This document shows, in pieces, positions 44,883 through 53,541 of a DNA stretch of 64,000 nt. Positions within the stretch are counted from its first letter, which is position 1; every line of letters starts with the position of its first letter. The stretch comes from Hydrogenophaga aromaticivorans (GTDB lineage: Bacteria; Pseudomonadota; Gammaproteobacteria; Burkholderiales; Burkholderiaceae_C), in NCBI RefSeq assembly GCF_013387465.1, contig NZ_VYGV01000026.1:1-64000 (forward strand), written 5' to 3'. The notes below the pieces were generated by a model that saw nothing but the letters and a program-made list of their open reading frames with translations, searched no databases and was not told the DNA's origin. Position numbers and translations under genes: made by a program.

Positions 44883-46313
44883 TCAATGGCGCGAGAGCGC
44901 GGGTCGGGGCGTGGCCGGTGGCGCTGCCTCGCGGCGCGAGGGATCGGGCACCAGCACCGCGGTGCTGAGCTGCTCGTCGCTGAAGTAGCGCTGGGCCACC
45001 GCCTGCACCTGCGCCGCCGACACCTGACGCAAGCGGCTCATGAGGCGCTCGCCGGTGTCCACATCCATCCCCTGAACCCAGTAGCTGCCCAGCTCCTGCG
45101 CCTGGTTGAACACCGAGTCGAGTTTGTAGATTTCGCCGGCCATCCATTGCGTCTTGACGCGCTGCAGCTCGGCTTCGCTGATACCTTCCCGCGCGATGCG
45201 GGTCACCTCGGTCCGGAGCGCGGCCGCGGCGGTGTTGGCGGACACCCCCTGGGCCGGCACGGCGACCAGCATGAACAGCTGCGGACCGCGGCCCATCAGG
45301 CCATACGAAGCACTGGCGCTGTCAGCGATGCGTTTGCCGCCCCTGCCCGTGCCCTGCACCAGCGAACGCTCCAGGCGGGCACCGCTGTAGCCATCGAGCA
45401 CGGCCGAGAGCACGGTCAGCGCCAGCGCGTCCTGGCTGGCGGCATCCTCACCACCGCTCCAGCGCGGCACCTTGAAGCTCAGCGCCACCAGGGCCTGGTC
45501 AGCGGCCGCCCGGTAGTCCAGCCGTCGCGGCCCGGCCTGCGCAGGCTCTTCGCGCGGCTTGCGCGGCGGCACCGCGCGCGCCGGGATGCGGCCGTAGATG
45601 CGCTCGGCCATCGCATGCACCTGAAGCGCGTCCACATCGCCGGCGATCACCACGGCCGCGTTCGACGGCGTGTACCAGCGCTGGTAGAAGTCGCGCACGT
45701 CCTGGGGCGTCATGGCCTCCAGATCGCTCATCCATCCGACCACGGGCCGGCGGTATGGGCTGGCCTGGAACACCATGGCGTTGAGCGCTTCGAACATGCG
45801 GGCGCGCGGTGACTCTTCGGTGCGCTGACGGCGCTCTTCCTTGATGACCTCGATCTCGCGAACGAATTCGTCGTCGGCCCACTGGTTGCGGGCAAAGCGG
45901 TCGGCCTCCAGCTGCATCATGGCCTCCAGCCGGCTGGCGGGCACCTGCTGGTGGTAGGCGGTGGCGTCGCGGCTGGTGAACGCGTTTTCACGCCCGCCCA
46001 GTGCCGCCACCTGGCGCGAAAACTCGCCGGGCTTCATGTCGGGCGTGCCCTTGAACATCATGTGTTCCAGCGCGTGCGCCACGCCGCTGGTGCCGTCCAC
46101 CTCGTCCATCGCGCCCACGCGCACCCAAAGCATGTGGGCCACCGTGGGCGCACGCCGGTCCGGTTTGACGATCAGCGTCATGCCGTTGGCGAGCGTGAAG
46201 CGCTGCGCCTTGGATTCAGCCGGAGGCGCGGCGGCACCGGCCCAGCCCACCGGAACGGCGAGCACCAGCAAGACCAGCGCACGGCCCCAGAGAGAGTGAA
46301 AGCTGCGTTTCAT
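44883..46313 (-). CDS. M16-family zinc peptidase, active subunit
   Basis: A periplasmic metallopeptidase of about 476 residues. A signal peptide ends near WAGA. The zinc site HALEH in GVAHALEHMMFKGT is intact, and the third ligand Glu is in the downstream EVIKEERRQRTE region. Substrates are unknown; related pairs degrade small peptides. ATG 46313 is preferred, with a TTG at 46331 as an alternative; neither has a strong ribosome binding site. It is divergent from ftsY across 29 bp. Confidence 0.92.
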   Translation of the reverse strand: MKRSFHSLWGRALVLLVLAVPVGWAGAAAPPAESKAQRFTLANGMTLIVKPDRRAPTVAHMLWVRVGAMDEVDGTSGVAHALEHMMFKGTPDMKPGEFSRQVAALGGRENAFTSRDATAYHQQVPASRLEAMMQLEADRFARNQWADDEFVREIEVIKEERRQRTEESPRARMFEALNAMVFQASPYRRPVVGWMSDLEAMTPQDVRDFYQRWYTPSNAAVVIAGDVDALQVHAMAERIYGRIPARAVPPRKPREEPAQAGPRRLDYRAAADQALVALSFKVPRWSGGEDAASQDALALTVLSAVLDGYSGARLERSLVQGTGRGGKRIADSASASYGLMGRGPQLFMLVAVPAQGVSANTAAAALRTEVTRIAREGISEAELQRVKTQWMAGEIYKLDSVFNQAQELGSYWVQGMDVDTGERLMSRLRQVSAAQVQAVAQRYFSDEQLSTAVLVPDPSRREAAPPATPRPALSRH

Positions 46314-46342
46314 AGAATGGTGAAGATACAAGAGATTCCCAA

Positions 46343-47398
46343 ATGTTCTCGTTCTTCCGAAAAAAGCCCCCCACCCCTCCCGAACCCGCTCCTGTACCCG
46401 CTGCTCCGGCGCCCGTCACCGCCGCCGCACCGGTTGCAGCGCCAGCGCCCACCCCGGTGGTCGTGGTGCCGGCCTCGGTGGCGCCCCCAGCTGCGGAGCC
46501 CCGCAAGGGCTGGCTCGACAAGCTCAAGGCCGGTCTGCGCAAGACCGGTTCGAGCATCGCCACGGTCTTCACCGGCACGCAGATCGACGATGCGCTCTAC
46601 GAAGAGCTGGAAACCGCGCTGCTGATGGCCGACACCGGCGTCAAGGCCACCGAGCACCTGCTGGCCGACCTGAAGCGGCGCGTCAAGGACAACAAGACCA
46701 CCGACCCGGCCGCCGTCAAAGGACTGCTGGCCGAAGCGATTGCCGACCTGCTCACGCCGCTGCAGAAGCGGCTGGTGATCGGTGAACACAAGCCCACGGT
46801 GATCATGGTCGCGGGTGTCAACGGTGCGGGCAAGACCACCTCCATCGGCAAGCTCACGCGCCACCTGGCCAACGAAGGCGCCACGGTGCTGCTGGCCGCG
46901 GCCGACACCTTCCGCGCCGCGGCGCGCGAGCAGCTCGCCGTCTGGGCCGACCGCAACACGGTGGAGATCATCACGCAGGAAGGCGGCGACCCGGCCGCGG
47001 TGAGCTTTGATGCGGTCAGCGCCGGCAAGGCGCGCGGCAGGGACGTGGTGCTGGTGGACACGGCCGGCCGCCTGCCGACTCAGCTGCACCTCATGGAAGA
47101 GCTCAAGAAGATCAAGCGCGTGGTGCAGAAGGCCGACGCCACCGCGCCGCACGAGGTGCTGCTGGTGATCGACGGCAACACCGGGCAGAACGCGCTCATG
47201 CAGGTGAAGGCGTTCGACGAAGCGCTGGGCCTGACCGGCCTGGTGATCACCAAGCTCGACGGCACGGCCAAGGGCGGCGTGATCTGCGCGATTGCGCGTG
47301 AGAAGCCGGTGCCGATCTACTTCATCGGCGTCGGTGAAAAGCTGGAAGACCTGGAAACCTTCGACGCGAAAGAGTTCGCGCAGGCGCTGCTGAACTGA
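46343..47398 (+). CDS. ftsY: Signal recognition particle receptor FtsY
   Basis: The SRP receptor GTPase that docks ribosomes to the membrane. It has 351 residues. A short Pro/Ala-rich N-terminal region (about residues 1-50) replaces the long acidic domain of enterobacteria. The NG domain is complete: G1 GVNGAGKTTSIGKL, DTFRAAAREQL, DTAGRLPTQ and TKLDGTAKGG. Confidence 0.96.
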   Translation: MFSFFRKKPPTPPEPAPVPAAPAPVTAAAPVAAPAPTPVVVVPASVAPPAAEPRKGWLDKLKAGLRKTGSSIATVFTGTQIDDALYEELETALLMADTGVKATEHLLADLKRRVKDNKTTDPAAVKGLLAEAIADLLTPLQKRLVIGEHKPTVIMVAGVNGAGKTTSIGKLTRHLANEGATVLLAAADTFRAAAREQLAVWADRNTVEIITQEGGDPAAVSFDAVSAGKARGRDVVLVDTAGRLPTQLHLMEELKKIKRVVQKADATAPHEVLLVIDGNTGQNALMQVKAFDEALGLTGLVITKLDGTAKGGVICAIAREKPVPIYFIGVGEKLEDLETFDAKEFAQALLN

Positions 47399-47400
47399 AG

Positions 47401-47619
47401 TCAGGACGCGGTGTCGTCGTCGGCGCTGTAGTTGCGCCACTGCTTCATGGCGTTGCGCATGGTCAGCACCTGCCGCTCGAAGCGCGGGCAGGCCTGGCAC
47501 ATGGCCAGGTGCAGGCGCAAGGCCAGCCGCTCGCCCAGGGGCAGTTCACGGTCCTCGCGCGCGATCAGCAGCGCGGACACTTCCTTGCAGGTGCGGCGGA
47601 ACGGGTAGGCGGCTTTCAT
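47401..47619 (-). CDS. Zinc-finger (zf-HC2) anti-sigma factor-like protein
   Basis: A small cytoplasmic protein of 72 residues. A zinc-binding pattern is visible: an early Cys (TCKEVSALL) and HLAMCQAC (H-x3-C-x2-C), as in zinc-binding anti-sigma domains. It has no membrane segment. Its ATG (47619) overlaps the stop of the sigma-factor gene, so the two are translationally coupled, which supports an anti-sigma role. Confidence 0.8.
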   Translation of the reverse strand: MKAAYPFRRTCKEVSALLIAREDRELPLGERLALRLHLAMCQACPRFERQVLTMRNAMKQWRNYSADDDTAS

Positions 47620-48200
47620 GGCGTCGGGGCTTGGGCAAACCAGTTGAGGTCCAGGCATTCGCGCAGGCGCAGACGGGCACGGTGCAGCTGGACGTAGAGG
47701 TTGGTCGGGGTCAGCGCGAGTTCCTTACAGATCTCGTCGCTGGAGAGCTCCAGCCACTCGCGCATCAGGAACAGGCGGCCCTGCACCGCGGGCAGCTTGT
47801 CGGTGCAGGCCTCCAGGATGGCAAAAAACTGGCGACTTTTCAGGTCCTGCTCGGGGTTGCCCCAGTCGGCGGGTTTCTCCGCAAAATGCCCGTCGGCCTT
47901 GAAGGCCATGTGTTCCAGCGGGTCGGCGCTGTCGTCGTCCGAGCCGCTGTCGAGTGTCACCTCGCGCTGGCGCTGGCGCATCGAGTCGATGATCTTGTGC
48001 TTGAGGATGCCGACCAGCCAGGTCTTGAGCTGTGAACGCGCCTCGAAGGCCTGCGGCCGGGCCAGCGCGGCGAGCATGGTTTCCGACACCGCGTCCTCGG
48101 CCCAGGCGTCGTTGCGAAGCTGCAGGCGAGCGAAGCGCATCAGGTAGCTGCGCTGCTCGACCAGTTGCTGTTCGAAGTCGGTGGGGATCTGGGGTGGCAT
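47616..48200 (-). CDS. Sigma-70 family (ECF-like) RNA polymerase sigma factor
   Basis: An alternative sigma factor of 194 residues from ATG 48200. Region 2 (RSYLMRFARLQLRNDAWAEDAVSETMLAAL and LKTWLVGILKHKIIDSMRQ) and region 4 (LSSDEICKELALTPTNLYVQLHRARLRLRECL) are clear. A negatively charged linker of about 50 residues lies between them. It is coupled to its zinc-finger partner by an ATGA overlap. The target promoter is not known. Confidence 0.88.
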   Translation of the reverse strand: MPPQIPTDFEQQLVEQRSYLMRFARLQLRNDAWAEDAVSETMLAALARPQAFEARSQLKTWLVGILKHKIIDSMRQRQREVTLDSGSDDDSADPLEHMAFKADGHFAEKPADWGNPEQDLKSRQFFAILEACTDKLPAVQGRLFLMREWLELSSDEICKELALTPTNLYVQLHRARLRLRECLDLNWFAQAPTP

Positions 48201-48338
48201 GGTGGTGTGGGTTGCCCGCCAGTGTAAGGAGTGGAGCCACCGGTCGACCAAGGGGTTCTCACCGAAGCAACCCGAGGTCACTGGTTAACATCCCACCGGC
48301 CACCCGCCCACGACGCCCTCCCTCCAGACGACCAGCCC

Positions 48339-48413
48339 ATGCACACCGCCCCCCTGCTGTACAGCGCCCGCACACCGTCAGCACCGACGGAGGCATTGCC
48401 CGATGCTGGATAA
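48339..48413 (+). CDS. Possible 24-codon leader ORF before the phosphatidyltransferase gene
   Basis: ATG 48339 opens a 24-codon frame (MHTAPLLYSARTPSAP...) that ends at TAA 48411-48413. It overlaps the start of the next gene by 11 bp in another frame. It lacks a strong ribosome binding site, so its reality is doubtful. Confidence 0.2.
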   Translation: MHTAPLLYSARTPSAPTEALPDAG

Positions 48414-49008
48414 GCCCGTCCAGCAGGCGTTGCGCCCGCTCATGACACACGCCGCGCGCGGGCTGGTGCGCCTGGGCATCGGCGCCGACGCGATCACATT
48501 CACCGGCTTCGCCCTCGGCATGGCCGCCGCCGCGGCGATCGCTTTCCAGCACTTCCTGCCAGGCCTGGCGCTGCTGTTGCTCTCGCGCCTGATGGACGGC
48601 CTGGATGGTGCCGTCGCCCGCGCCACCCGGCCCACCGACCGCGGCGGGTTTCTCGACATCACGCTCGATTTTTTGTTCTACGCCGCCATCCCGCTGGCCT
48701 TTGCCATCGCGGACCCGGCCGCCAACGCCCTGCCCGCCGCGGTGCTGCTCGCGGCCTTCATCGGCACCGGCAGCAGCTTCCTGGCCTTCGCCATCGTGGC
48801 GGAGAAGCGGCGGCTGCAATCGGTCGCCTTCCCGGACAAGAGCTTCTACTTTCTTGGCGGCCTGACCGAAGCCACCGAAACCATCGCCGCCTTCGCCGCC
48901 ATGTGCCTGTGGCCCGGCCACTTCGCACTCATCGCCTACGGCTTTGCCGTACTGTGCGCCTTCACCATCGCGCTGCGCATAGCCTGGGGCTGGCAGCGGT
49001 TTCGCTGA
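48403..49008 (+). CDS. CDP-alcohol phosphatidyltransferase family protein
   Basis: An integral membrane enzyme of 201 residues that would transfer a phosphatidyl or similar group from a CDP-linked donor to an alcohol. The family motif DG-x2-AR-x8-G-x3-D-x3-D is present as DGAVARATRPTDRGGFLDIT with the final Asp following. Several hydrophobic helices surround it. GGAGG lies 9 bp before ATG 48403. The acceptor alcohol cannot be told from sequence. Confidence 0.87.
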   Translation: MLDKPVQQALRPLMTHAARGLVRLGIGADAITFTGFALGMAAAAAIAFQHFLPGLALLLLSRLMDGLDGAVARATRPTDRGGFLDITLDFLFYAAIPLAFAIADPAANALPAAVLLAAFIGTGSSFLAFAIVAEKRRLQSVAFPDKSFYFLGGLTEATETIAAFAAMCLWPGHFALIAYGFAVLCAFTIALRIAWGWQRFR

Positions 49009-49017
49009 GCCTGCGCC

Positions 49018-49722
49018 TCAACTCAGACCAGACACCGGGATGCACGCGCCATGGATCGCGCGCGCCGCATCGGATGCCAGGAACTGCATCACGTCGGCCA
49101 GCGCCTCCGGCGCCACCCACTGCGCGGGATCGGCGTCGGGCATGGCGGCGCGGTTTTCGGGGGTGTCGATGATCGAGGGCATCACGCAGTTGACGTTGAT
49201 GCCCTGCGCCTTGAGTTCGGCCGACATGGACTCGGTCAGGCGCATCAGGGCGCTCTTGGACGCCGCATAAGCCCCCATCTGCGCACCGCCTTTCAGCGCG
49301 CCCATGGCGCCGACCGTGACGATCTGGCCGCCACCGCCCGCCACCATCCGCGGCACCACGCTGGCCGCGATGGGCATCAGCGCGCGCACGTTCAGGTCGA
49401 GCAGGAAGTCCAGCGTCTGCGCGGTGGTGTCGTGCACGGCCTCGCCCATGCGGAAGCCGCCCGCCAGATGGCACAGCACGTGCACACCGCCGAAGCACTT
49501 GGCGGCATGGGCCACCGCCTGCTCCACCTGGGCCGCGTCGAGCAGGTCGAGCTCGGTGCAGCTCAGCACTTCGGTGTCCGGCCCGTACACGCGCCGCAGC
49601 GCCTCGCCGTTGCGGTCGAGCAGCACCAGGTGGTCACCGCGCGCCGCAAAGGCGCGGGCCACGGCCTGCCCGAGGTTGCCGGCTGCGCCGGTGATGAGAA
49701 CGGTTCGGGCCTTCGGGTTCAT
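49018..49722 (-). CDS. SDR oxidoreductase, candidate dihydropteridine reductase
   Basis: A short-chain dehydrogenase of 234 residues. The nucleotide-binding GAAGNLG, the AGGF segment and the catalytic Y-x3-K (AYAASKSALM) are intact. The C-terminal stretch DTPENRAAMPDADPAQW resembles the matching part of animal quinonoid dihydropteridine reductase. Its ATG overlaps the phhA stop, and phhB lies just upstream. Regenerating the tetrahydropterin cofactor of PhhA is therefore a sensible role. Many generic SDRs share parts of this motif, so the function is inferred. Confidence 0.85.
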   Translation of the reverse strand: MNPKARTVLITGAAGNLGQAVARAFAARGDHLVLLDRNGEALRRVYGPDTEVLSCTELDLLDAAQVEQAVAHAAKCFGGVHVLCHLAGGFRMGEAVHDTTAQTLDFLLDLNVRALMPIAASVVPRMVAGGGGQIVTVGAMGALKGGAQMGAYAASKSALMRLTESMSAELKAQGINVNCVMPSIIDTPENRAAMPDADPAQWVAPEALADVMQFLASDAARAIHGACIPVSGLS

Positions 49723-50618
49723 GGGGTTCCTCCTGTGCGCCGGGCGCGGTGGTAGCTGCCGTCACCGCGGCTGAACACCTGGTCGGTGGGCAGCACGTCG
49801 CCGGGCTGCAGCTCGGGCGCCTGCGCGGCGCTTTCGTACAGCGGCGCGAAGTCGATGCGGGTGAATTCGAGCAGTTCGTCGAGGTCGCGGATCACAAAAT
49901 AGCTCTCCTGGAAATCGTCGATGCGGTAGTTTGTGCGCATCACGCGCTCCAGCCCGAAGCGTATGCGGTTGGGCGAGGGGCTGTCCAGACAAAACTGCGA
50001 CTCGGTGTAGGACGAGGCGATGCCCGAGCCGTAAAGCCGCAGGCCATCGCCCTGCTGCAACAGGCCGAACTCCACCGTGTACCAGTAGACGCGCGCCAGC
50101 TGCGCGAGTTTGCCAAGTTGCTGCGCGCGCAGGCCGCCCTGGCCATAGGCCTGGATGAAATCGGCGATGGCCGGGTTCATCAGCATGGGCACGTGGCCGA
50201 ACACGTCGTGGAACACGTCGGGCTCTTCGAGGTAGTCCAGTTCGTGCGGCTGGCGGATGAAATTGCCGGCCGGGAAGCGGCGGTTGGCCAGGTGGTCAAA
50301 GAACACCTCGTCGGGCACCAGACCGGGCACGGCCACCACCTGCCAGCCGGTGCGCGGCATCAGCACCTCGCTCAGGCGTCGGAAATCGGGGATTTCATCG
50401 GCGCCGATCGGCAGGTCGCGCATGCCCTGCACGAACTCGTCGCAGGCGCGCCCGGGCAGCAGTTTCGTCTGGCGCTGAAACAGCGTCTTCCAGGTGGCGT
50501 GGTCGGCGGCGGTGTAGTGCTCCCAGCCCTGCGAGATGGTCCAGTCGGCGCTCTCGGGCTGTGCGGCGGCGCCAGCGGCCAGGCCGTGTTTGGTGGATTC
50601 GGGTGTGGTGGTTGCCAT
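49719..50618 (-). CDS. phhA: Phenylalanine 4-monooxygenase
   Basis: A monomeric bacterial phenylalanine hydroxylase (299 residues) that converts phenylalanine to tyrosine with a tetrahydropterin cofactor. The iron-binding HDVFGHVPMLMNP supplies two His ligands, and the Glu ligand follows in ARVYWYTVEFGL. ATG 50618 is preferred over GTG 50624 because GGAG lies at proper distance. It sits between phhB (2-bp gap) and the SDR (ATGA overlap). Confidence 0.95.
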   Translation of the reverse strand: MATTTPESTKHGLAAGAAAQPESADWTISQGWEHYTAADHATWKTLFQRQTKLLPGRACDEFVQGMRDLPIGADEIPDFRRLSEVLMPRTGWQVVAVPGLVPDEVFFDHLANRRFPAGNFIRQPHELDYLEEPDVFHDVFGHVPMLMNPAIADFIQAYGQGGLRAQQLGKLAQLARVYWYTVEFGLLQQGDGLRLYGSGIASSYTESQFCLDSPSPNRIRFGLERVMRTNYRIDDFQESYFVIRDLDELLEFTRIDFAPLYESAAQAPELQPGDVLPTDQVFSRGDGSYHRARRTGGTP

Positions 50619-50620
50619 GT

Positions 50621-50929
50621 TCACTCCGCTCGGGGGGCCACCGGGGCGTAGGCGGCGTCGGCGCGCGTGGCCCAGGCGATGTCGCGGGTGGACAGACCGC
50701 CCGCGTCGTGCGTGGTCAGCGTGACCTCAACCCGGTTGTAGACGTTGAACCACTCGGGATGGTGGTCCATCTTTTCCGAGACGATGGCCATCTGCGCCAT
50801 GAAGCCGAAAGCCTGGGCGAAGTCGGGGAAGTGGAAGGTGCGCCGGATCGCACCGCCCTCACGGTTCACCGTCCATTCGGGCAAGCCGGTCATCAGCTCG
50901 CGGGTCGTCTGCGCATCCAGGGGGGTCAT
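50621..50929 (-). CDS. phhB: Pterin-4a-carbinolamine dehydratase
   Basis: Dehydrates the 4a-hydroxytetrahydropterin made by PhhA (102 residues). The active-site motif EKMDHHPEWFNVYNRVEVTLTTHD is complete. ATG 50929 begins MTPLDAQTTREL. It is the first gene of the phhB-phhA-SDR operon and divergent from the Lrp-type regulator. Confidence 0.94.
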   Translation of the reverse strand: MTPLDAQTTRELMTGLPEWTVNREGGAIRRTFHFPDFAQAFGFMAQMAIVSEKMDHHPEWFNVYNRVEVTLTTHDAGGLSTRDIAWATRADAAYAPVAPRAE

Positions 50930-51063
50930 GAAAGGTCTCCTTCGTTGTGGTGTTCCAGGCGCCCAACCAGCGGATCTGGACCGGTTGTGCAGTTTGCGCC
51001 GCATCGCAGACAATTTGCTCTCGTATTCACCGCCCGACCGGCGCCTTTTCAAGAAACCCTTTC

Positions 51064-51561
51064 ATGAACACCGACATGAGCGAAGATTCCTTGCATCCGT
51101 CGTCGCTGGACCGCCTGGACCGCCGCATCCTGTCGGCCCTGCAGGCCAACGGGCGCATCAGCAACCAGGAACTGGCCCAGACGGTGCACCTTTCGCCAGC
51201 GCAAAGCAACCGGCGCCACAGGCGGCTCGAAGAGGCGGGCTACATCCAGCGCTACGAGGCGCGGCTCGACGCGCACCGGCTCGGCCTGGGTGTGACCGCG
51301 TTCGTGCATGTGTCGATGGAGCGTGGGCAGCACAAGGAGGTGCTGAAGTTCCAGCGCACCGTGGGCAAGATGCCCGAGGTGCTGGAGTGTTACGCCGTGA
51401 CCGGCGATTTCGACTACGTCTGCAAGATCGTTGCGCGCGACCTCAAGGGCCTGTCGGACTTTCTGCTTGGCACGCTGGCGCAACTGCCGGGCGTGAGCGG
51501 TGTGCGTTCCAGCATCTGCCTGAACGAGCTCAAGTGCACCAGCGCGCTGCCGCTGGATTGA
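51064..51561 (+). CDS. Lrp/AsnC-family transcriptional regulator
   Basis: A regulator of 165 residues. The N-terminal helix-turn-helix (LDRRILSALQANGRISNQELA) is followed by the RAM ligand-binding domain (VLECYAVTGDFDYVCKIVARD). Divergent from phhB over 134 bp, it probably controls the phh operon in response to an aromatic amino acid. An in-frame ATG at 51076 is another possible start. Confidence 0.9.
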   Translation: MNTDMSEDSLHPSSLDRLDRRILSALQANGRISNQELAQTVHLSPAQSNRRHRRLEEAGYIQRYEARLDAHRLGLGVTAFVHVSMERGQHKEVLKFQRTVGKMPEVLECYAVTGDFDYVCKIVARDLKGLSDFLLGTLAQLPGVSGVRSSICLNELKCTSALPLD

Positions 51562-51576
51562 AACGGCACCCGAAGA

Positions 51577-52857
51577 TCAGATGGCCCCGAGCGGTGGCAG
51601 CACGGTGGCCGTGCATTCGCCAAAGCCGATGCTCTGAAACCCGGTGCGTGTGCAGCGGCCGCGCAGTGTGATGCTGTCGCCGTCTTCCAGAAAAGTGCGG
51701 CGCTCGCCGTTGCCCAGGGTGATGGCCTGCTTGCCCCCCACGGTGAGTTCGAGCAGCGAGCCGGCCTGCTCGGGCTTCGGGCCGGAGAGCGTGCCCGACC
51801 CGAACAGATCGCCCGCAGAGAGCGCGCAGCCGTTGACCGTGTGGTGGGTCACCAGCTGGGCCAGCGACCAGTAAGCGGCCTGCGCGGCGTTGGAGCGGCT
51901 GATGACCTCGGGCTCATGGCCTTCGGCGCGCATGCGCGCGGTCTGCAGCAGCACGTCGAGATCAATGTCGAACGCACCAGCACGCTCGCTGGCTTCGGCT
52001 CGCAGGTAGGGCAGCGGCGGCGGGTCGCCCGCGGGCCGCTGCAGGGCCTGGCGGAACGGCGCCAGCGCTTCGAGCGTCACCATCCAAGGCGAGAGCGTGC
52101 TGGCGAAGTTTTTCGACAGGAAGGGGCCGAGCGGCTGGTACTCCCAGGCCTGGAAATCGCGCGCACTCCAGTCGTTGAACAGGGTCACACCGAACACATG
52201 GTCTTCCGCCTCGGCCAGCGGGATCGGGTGGCCCATGGCGTTGGGCCGGCCGATCACGTAACCGAGCTCCAGCTCCAGGTCCAGCCGCTTGGTCGGCGCG
52301 AGCATGGGTGCGTCGGTGTCGGGGCCCTTGATCTGCCCCAGTGGGCGGTGAAAGCTGTGTCCGCTGGGCTGAATGGTGGAGGCGCGGCCGTGGTAGCCAA
52401 TGGGCACCCACTTGTAGTTGGGCAGCAGCGGGTTGTCGGGCCGGAACAGCTTGCCCACCGCCGTGGCGTGGTGGATGCCGACATAGAAGTCGGTGTAGTC
52501 GCGGATGTCGCAGGGCAGGCCCAGCTCCACGGCGCCCTGCGGATGCAGGTGCCGCGACCACCGGTCCTGCTGCGGACTGCCGGCGGCCAGGCCGGCGCTG
52601 ATCTGCGCGCGCAGTTCGCGCCGGGTCTCGGGCTTGAGCCGGATCAGGCGGTTCATGTCGCTGAAGTGGATCAGACCGGCCGCCCGCAGGTCCAGCACCT
52701 GGTCGCCGATGGCCACGCCGATGCGCCACTCGGGATCGTCCTCGACCTTGAAGCGGCCAAACGGCAGATTCTGGACCGGGAAATCGCTCGCGGGCTCATT
52801 GGCCGTCTCGACCCAGCTGCGCAAGGCCGGGTTGTGGGTGTTGTCGATGGCGTTCAT
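51577..52857 (-). CDS. fahA: Fumarylacetoacetase
   Basis: Splits fumarylacetoacetate into fumarate and acetoacetate, the last step of the homogentisate route of phenylalanine and tyrosine breakdown. It has 426 residues. An N-terminal SH3-like domain is followed by the FAH domain. Metal and active-site segments DYTDFYVGIHHATAVG, ELELGYVIG and LFNDWSARDFQAWEYQPLGP are intact. It starts 13 bp after the VOC gene on the same strand. Confidence 0.95.
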   Translation of the reverse strand: MNAIDNTHNPALRSWVETANEPASDFPVQNLPFGRFKVEDDPEWRIGVAIGDQVLDLRAAGLIHFSDMNRLIRLKPETRRELRAQISAGLAAGSPQQDRWSRHLHPQGAVELGLPCDIRDYTDFYVGIHHATAVGKLFRPDNPLLPNYKWVPIGYHGRASTIQPSGHSFHRPLGQIKGPDTDAPMLAPTKRLDLELELGYVIGRPNAMGHPIPLAEAEDHVFGVTLFNDWSARDFQAWEYQPLGPFLSKNFASTLSPWMVTLEALAPFRQALQRPAGDPPPLPYLRAEASERAGAFDIDLDVLLQTARMRAEGHEPEVISRSNAAQAAYWSLAQLVTHHTVNGCALSAGDLFGSGTLSGPKPEQAGSLLELTVGGKQAITLGNGERRTFLEDGDSITLRGRCTRTGFQSIGFGECTATVLPPLGAI

Positions 52858-52870
52858 GGCGTCACCAGCT

Positions 52871-53422
52871 TCAATCCAGGGCCTTGAATTCCCTGTCGTG
52901 CATCCAGGCGGCGTGCTTGGGTGCGCGCTTGGTCTGCGCCCACTCGTTGAGCATGTCCCACTTCACCTCGTCGAGGTCCTTGTGCATGCGCGGCGTGCCC
53001 ACGTCGGCGCACAGCTCCAGCCGGTGGCCGTTGGGGTCGAAGAAGTAGATGCTTTTGAAGATGGTGTGGTCGGTCGGCCCCAGCACCTCAACACCCGCGG
53101 CCTGCAGGCGCTCTTTGGTGGCTTCGAGCATGTCCAGGCTGCCGATCTTGAAGGCGATGTGCTGCACCCACTCGGGCGTGTTGGCATCACGACCCATCGC
53201 CGGCGCGTTGGGCAGTTCGAAGAAGGCCAGCACATTGCCTTGGCCCGCGTCGAGGAACACGTGCATGTACGGGTCGGGCGCTTTGGTGGACGGCACCTGG
53301 TCTTCGGCGATGGCCAGCACAAAGTCCATGTTCAGGTGCTTGACGTACCACTCGACGGTTTCTTTGGCGTCCTTGCAGCGGTAGGCCACGTGGTGGATGC
53401 GGTCGATTTTCAAAGTGCTCAT
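52871..53422 (-). CDS. VOC-family protein (glyoxalase/dioxygenase fold)
   Basis: A 183-residue protein with paired beta-alpha-beta-beta-beta modules. HHVAYRCKD and VQHIAFKI supply likely metal-binding His residues, and FFDPNGHRLELCA carries the final Glu. It precedes fahA by 13 bp in what looks like one transcript, suggesting a role in aromatic amino acid catabolism. The sequence is too short for 4-hydroxyphenylpyruvate dioxygenase and too unlike homogentisate dioxygenase to be assigned as either. Confidence 0.8.
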   Translation of the reverse strand: MSTLKIDRIHHVAYRCKDAKETVEWYVKHLNMDFVLAIAEDQVPSTKAPDPYMHVFLDAGQGNVLAFFELPNAPAMGRDANTPEWVQHIAFKIGSLDMLEATKERLQAAGVEVLGPTDHTIFKSIYFFDPNGHRLELCADVGTPRMHKDLDEVKWDMLNEWAQTKRAPKHAAWMHDREFKALD

Positions 53423-53541
53423 GGTCGGTCTCCGGTGGATGCACCCTTTGTAGACGTTGTGCGTCATGGGGTCAATCAGTTTGAAGCCCTGCCACAGGGA
53501 GCGTTCAGACTGATCGACCATGGCGGTGAAAGCTCAGCCTC

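Noticed and set aside
48387..48400. ACGGAGGCATTGC occurs before the phosphatidyltransferase gene and again at 57848-57860
   Set aside because: It is a 13-base match built around a Shine-Dalgarno sequence, with unrelated flanks. Chance similarity is the simplest explanation.
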